The notes beneath the pieces are model-generated. The model saw only the letters and a list, made by a program, of their open reading frames with translations. It ran no database searches and was not told the DNA's origin. Positions 62,860-64,000 of a stretch of 64,000 nt of DNA are shown here, in pieces. This DNA is from Helopsaltes ochotensis (taxonomy: Eukaryota; Chordata; Aves; Passeriformes; Locustellidae). The DNA lies in the NCBI GenBank assembly GCA_013400155.1, contig VXBM01000866.1:68871-132870 (forward strand), given 5' to 3'. Each line of letters opens with the position of its first letter. Position 1 is the first letter of the stretch. The translations under genes and the position numbers were made by a program.

Positions 62860-64000
62860 AAACCTTAATATTGCCAGTTAGATTCCTATTATCTGTAACT
62901 GCTTTCTGGCCCTAAGGGAAGTTGATACCTCTAACAGTAAAATCTGTGTGAAACAGCATCATATTCTAACACTGGTCTAGCTGCCTGGATAAAAGAAAAA
63001 CATGTGGAGTGTAGCATTATTGATGTGGCAGTTTTATCAGGATCCATTTGTAGTAACTGTGGATTTGTTCAGGATTAATGGGGGGACTGTGTAATAATTT
63101 TAATTCTGGCCCTGCAAGAATGATACTGTCCTAGGCAGAAAAGAGTGTGTCTCAAAATTAATGACAAAACAATGCCTGCCATACAGAGTTAAGTCTGTGG
63201 CACTTTCTTCACTTTTGCTCAGTTTTTGAATAAATTGATGGAAGAATCCTCCCTTCAAACAACAGAGGAGTTCAAACAAGGTGTAGGATTAAAGAGCAAG
63301 CTGAAAAATCATGACTAAACTCAGTAACAGTGACAAAATAATTGTGGTCACTTCTAATTAGCCTGTTTACTTCACGGTACCAATTCAGATTTTTCTAAGA
63401 AAGTATATACGCTGGTGTGTTTTTAATTAGCTCTCCTTGATTTTTCTTACATATCTTAATTAAAAGTTTGGTGGTAGTTGTTAATTATGATGTACTTGTT
63501 TAGCCTTTTGTTTAGTCTTTGTTCTGTTTATGAATGCTGCCTTCGAACAGCACTGCTCTTACTCAAACATCTTGCTCGATAGTTTTCCTTGGGGGTTATG
63601 GAAATGATAATCAGCCTTATGCTTGCTCTGTTTCCAGGTGCCAGAAAGAGACTCTCTGGAAACGAGAGCTCAACAAACAGACATTTCGTGTTCTGCTGTC
63701 ACCTAGCCCAGTTTGTCAAAGGTGGAATTTTGAAGTATTAGATTGGGCTATAATGATAAGCAATCTGCTAGGGGATTTTCATGTTTCTGCCTTCTTTGGA
63801 CTTCAAAGTTTTGGTTTCAGTGACCTTCTTTGTTTTGTTTTGTGTGAAAAGAGGGTTGTAGTGGAGAATCTAAAAGTGTGTTGTCCTTCTTGGCAGTCTT
63901 TGGTATTTGGTTGGGTTTTTTCTTCTGCAAACTCTGCAGCAAGTGTAGCATAGAAGCACAGAAAACTCTTAACCTCTTGCAAAAAGAAATAACATGTCAA

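Larger units (their letters stand above)
60700..64000. other. Non-coding sequence downstream of CpG island
   Basis: If the CpG island is the ELAVL4 promoter, this would be its first intron. It contains a G/T-rich low-complexity run (61995..62048) and a purine-rich 18-bp direct repeat (62829..62859). The frame of 139 codons at 63534..63953 has no recognisable domain. No ELAVL4 exon was found. Confidence 0.5.

Noticed and set aside
63534..63953. 139-codon open frame on plus, containing MEMIIS
   Set aside because: The internal MEMIIS resembles the HuD start segment MVMIIST, but the following residues do not match MEPQVSNG, so it is taken as coincidence. No other domain is seen.

Overview
The window looks like a piece of a bird nuclear genome. 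It is AT-rich, with long non-coding stretches, sharply bounded GC-rich CpG islands and several degraded CR1 retrotransposons. The CR1 copies carry the avian 3' end (a 'tcccttccaacc...gattctgtga' type tail, or its complement). No bacterial-style gene organisation, CRISPR array, rRNA or tRNA was seen.

The only protein-coding gene I can identify with confidence is AGBL4 (cytosolic carboxypeptidase 6, CCP6), read on the minus strand. Its first coding exon (40754..40784, start codon at 40784) sits in a strong CpG island. Its second exon (23647..23769) lies 17 kb further along. Both exons have canonical splice sites and matching phase 1 junctions, and together they encode the first 51 residues plus one base of the next codon. 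The rest of the gene, including the M14 peptidase domain, is not in the window. Positions 23770..40753 are therefore intron 1, and 1..23646 is the 5' part of intron 2.

The AGBL4 promoter is the most information-dense part of the window. An RFX-type X-box (40826..40839) lies 42 bp upstream of the start codon, with a CRE half-site just beyond it. A 15-bp tandem repeat of eight units (40901..41020) lies upstream, and a 20-bp repeat of four units (40230..40309) lies just inside intron 1. A CR1 copy (41361..41612) marks the distal edge of the island. A GC-rich tract of loosely repeated motifs follows (41770..42130).

From 42.3 to 57.6 kb the sequence appears intergenic, with two degenerate CR1 loci and one unexplained lysine-rich ORF with splice-like edges (45482..45757). 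From 57.6 kb rightwards there are two promoter-like regions. One is a weak GC-rich segment with a GC box, two CAGGTG E-boxes and a strong splice donor (57640..58022). The other is a true CpG island broken by an 86-base assembly gap (59920..60690). In other vertebrates ELAVL4 (HuD) lies beside AGBL4 in the opposite direction and has alternative first exons, so these may be its 5' promoters. No ELAVL4 coding exon was found, so that link is inference from synteny.

The intronic and intergenic remainder holds old CR1 pieces, an 80-base poly-A run, a 60-bp tandem duplication, some perfect inverted repeats and chance ORFs.
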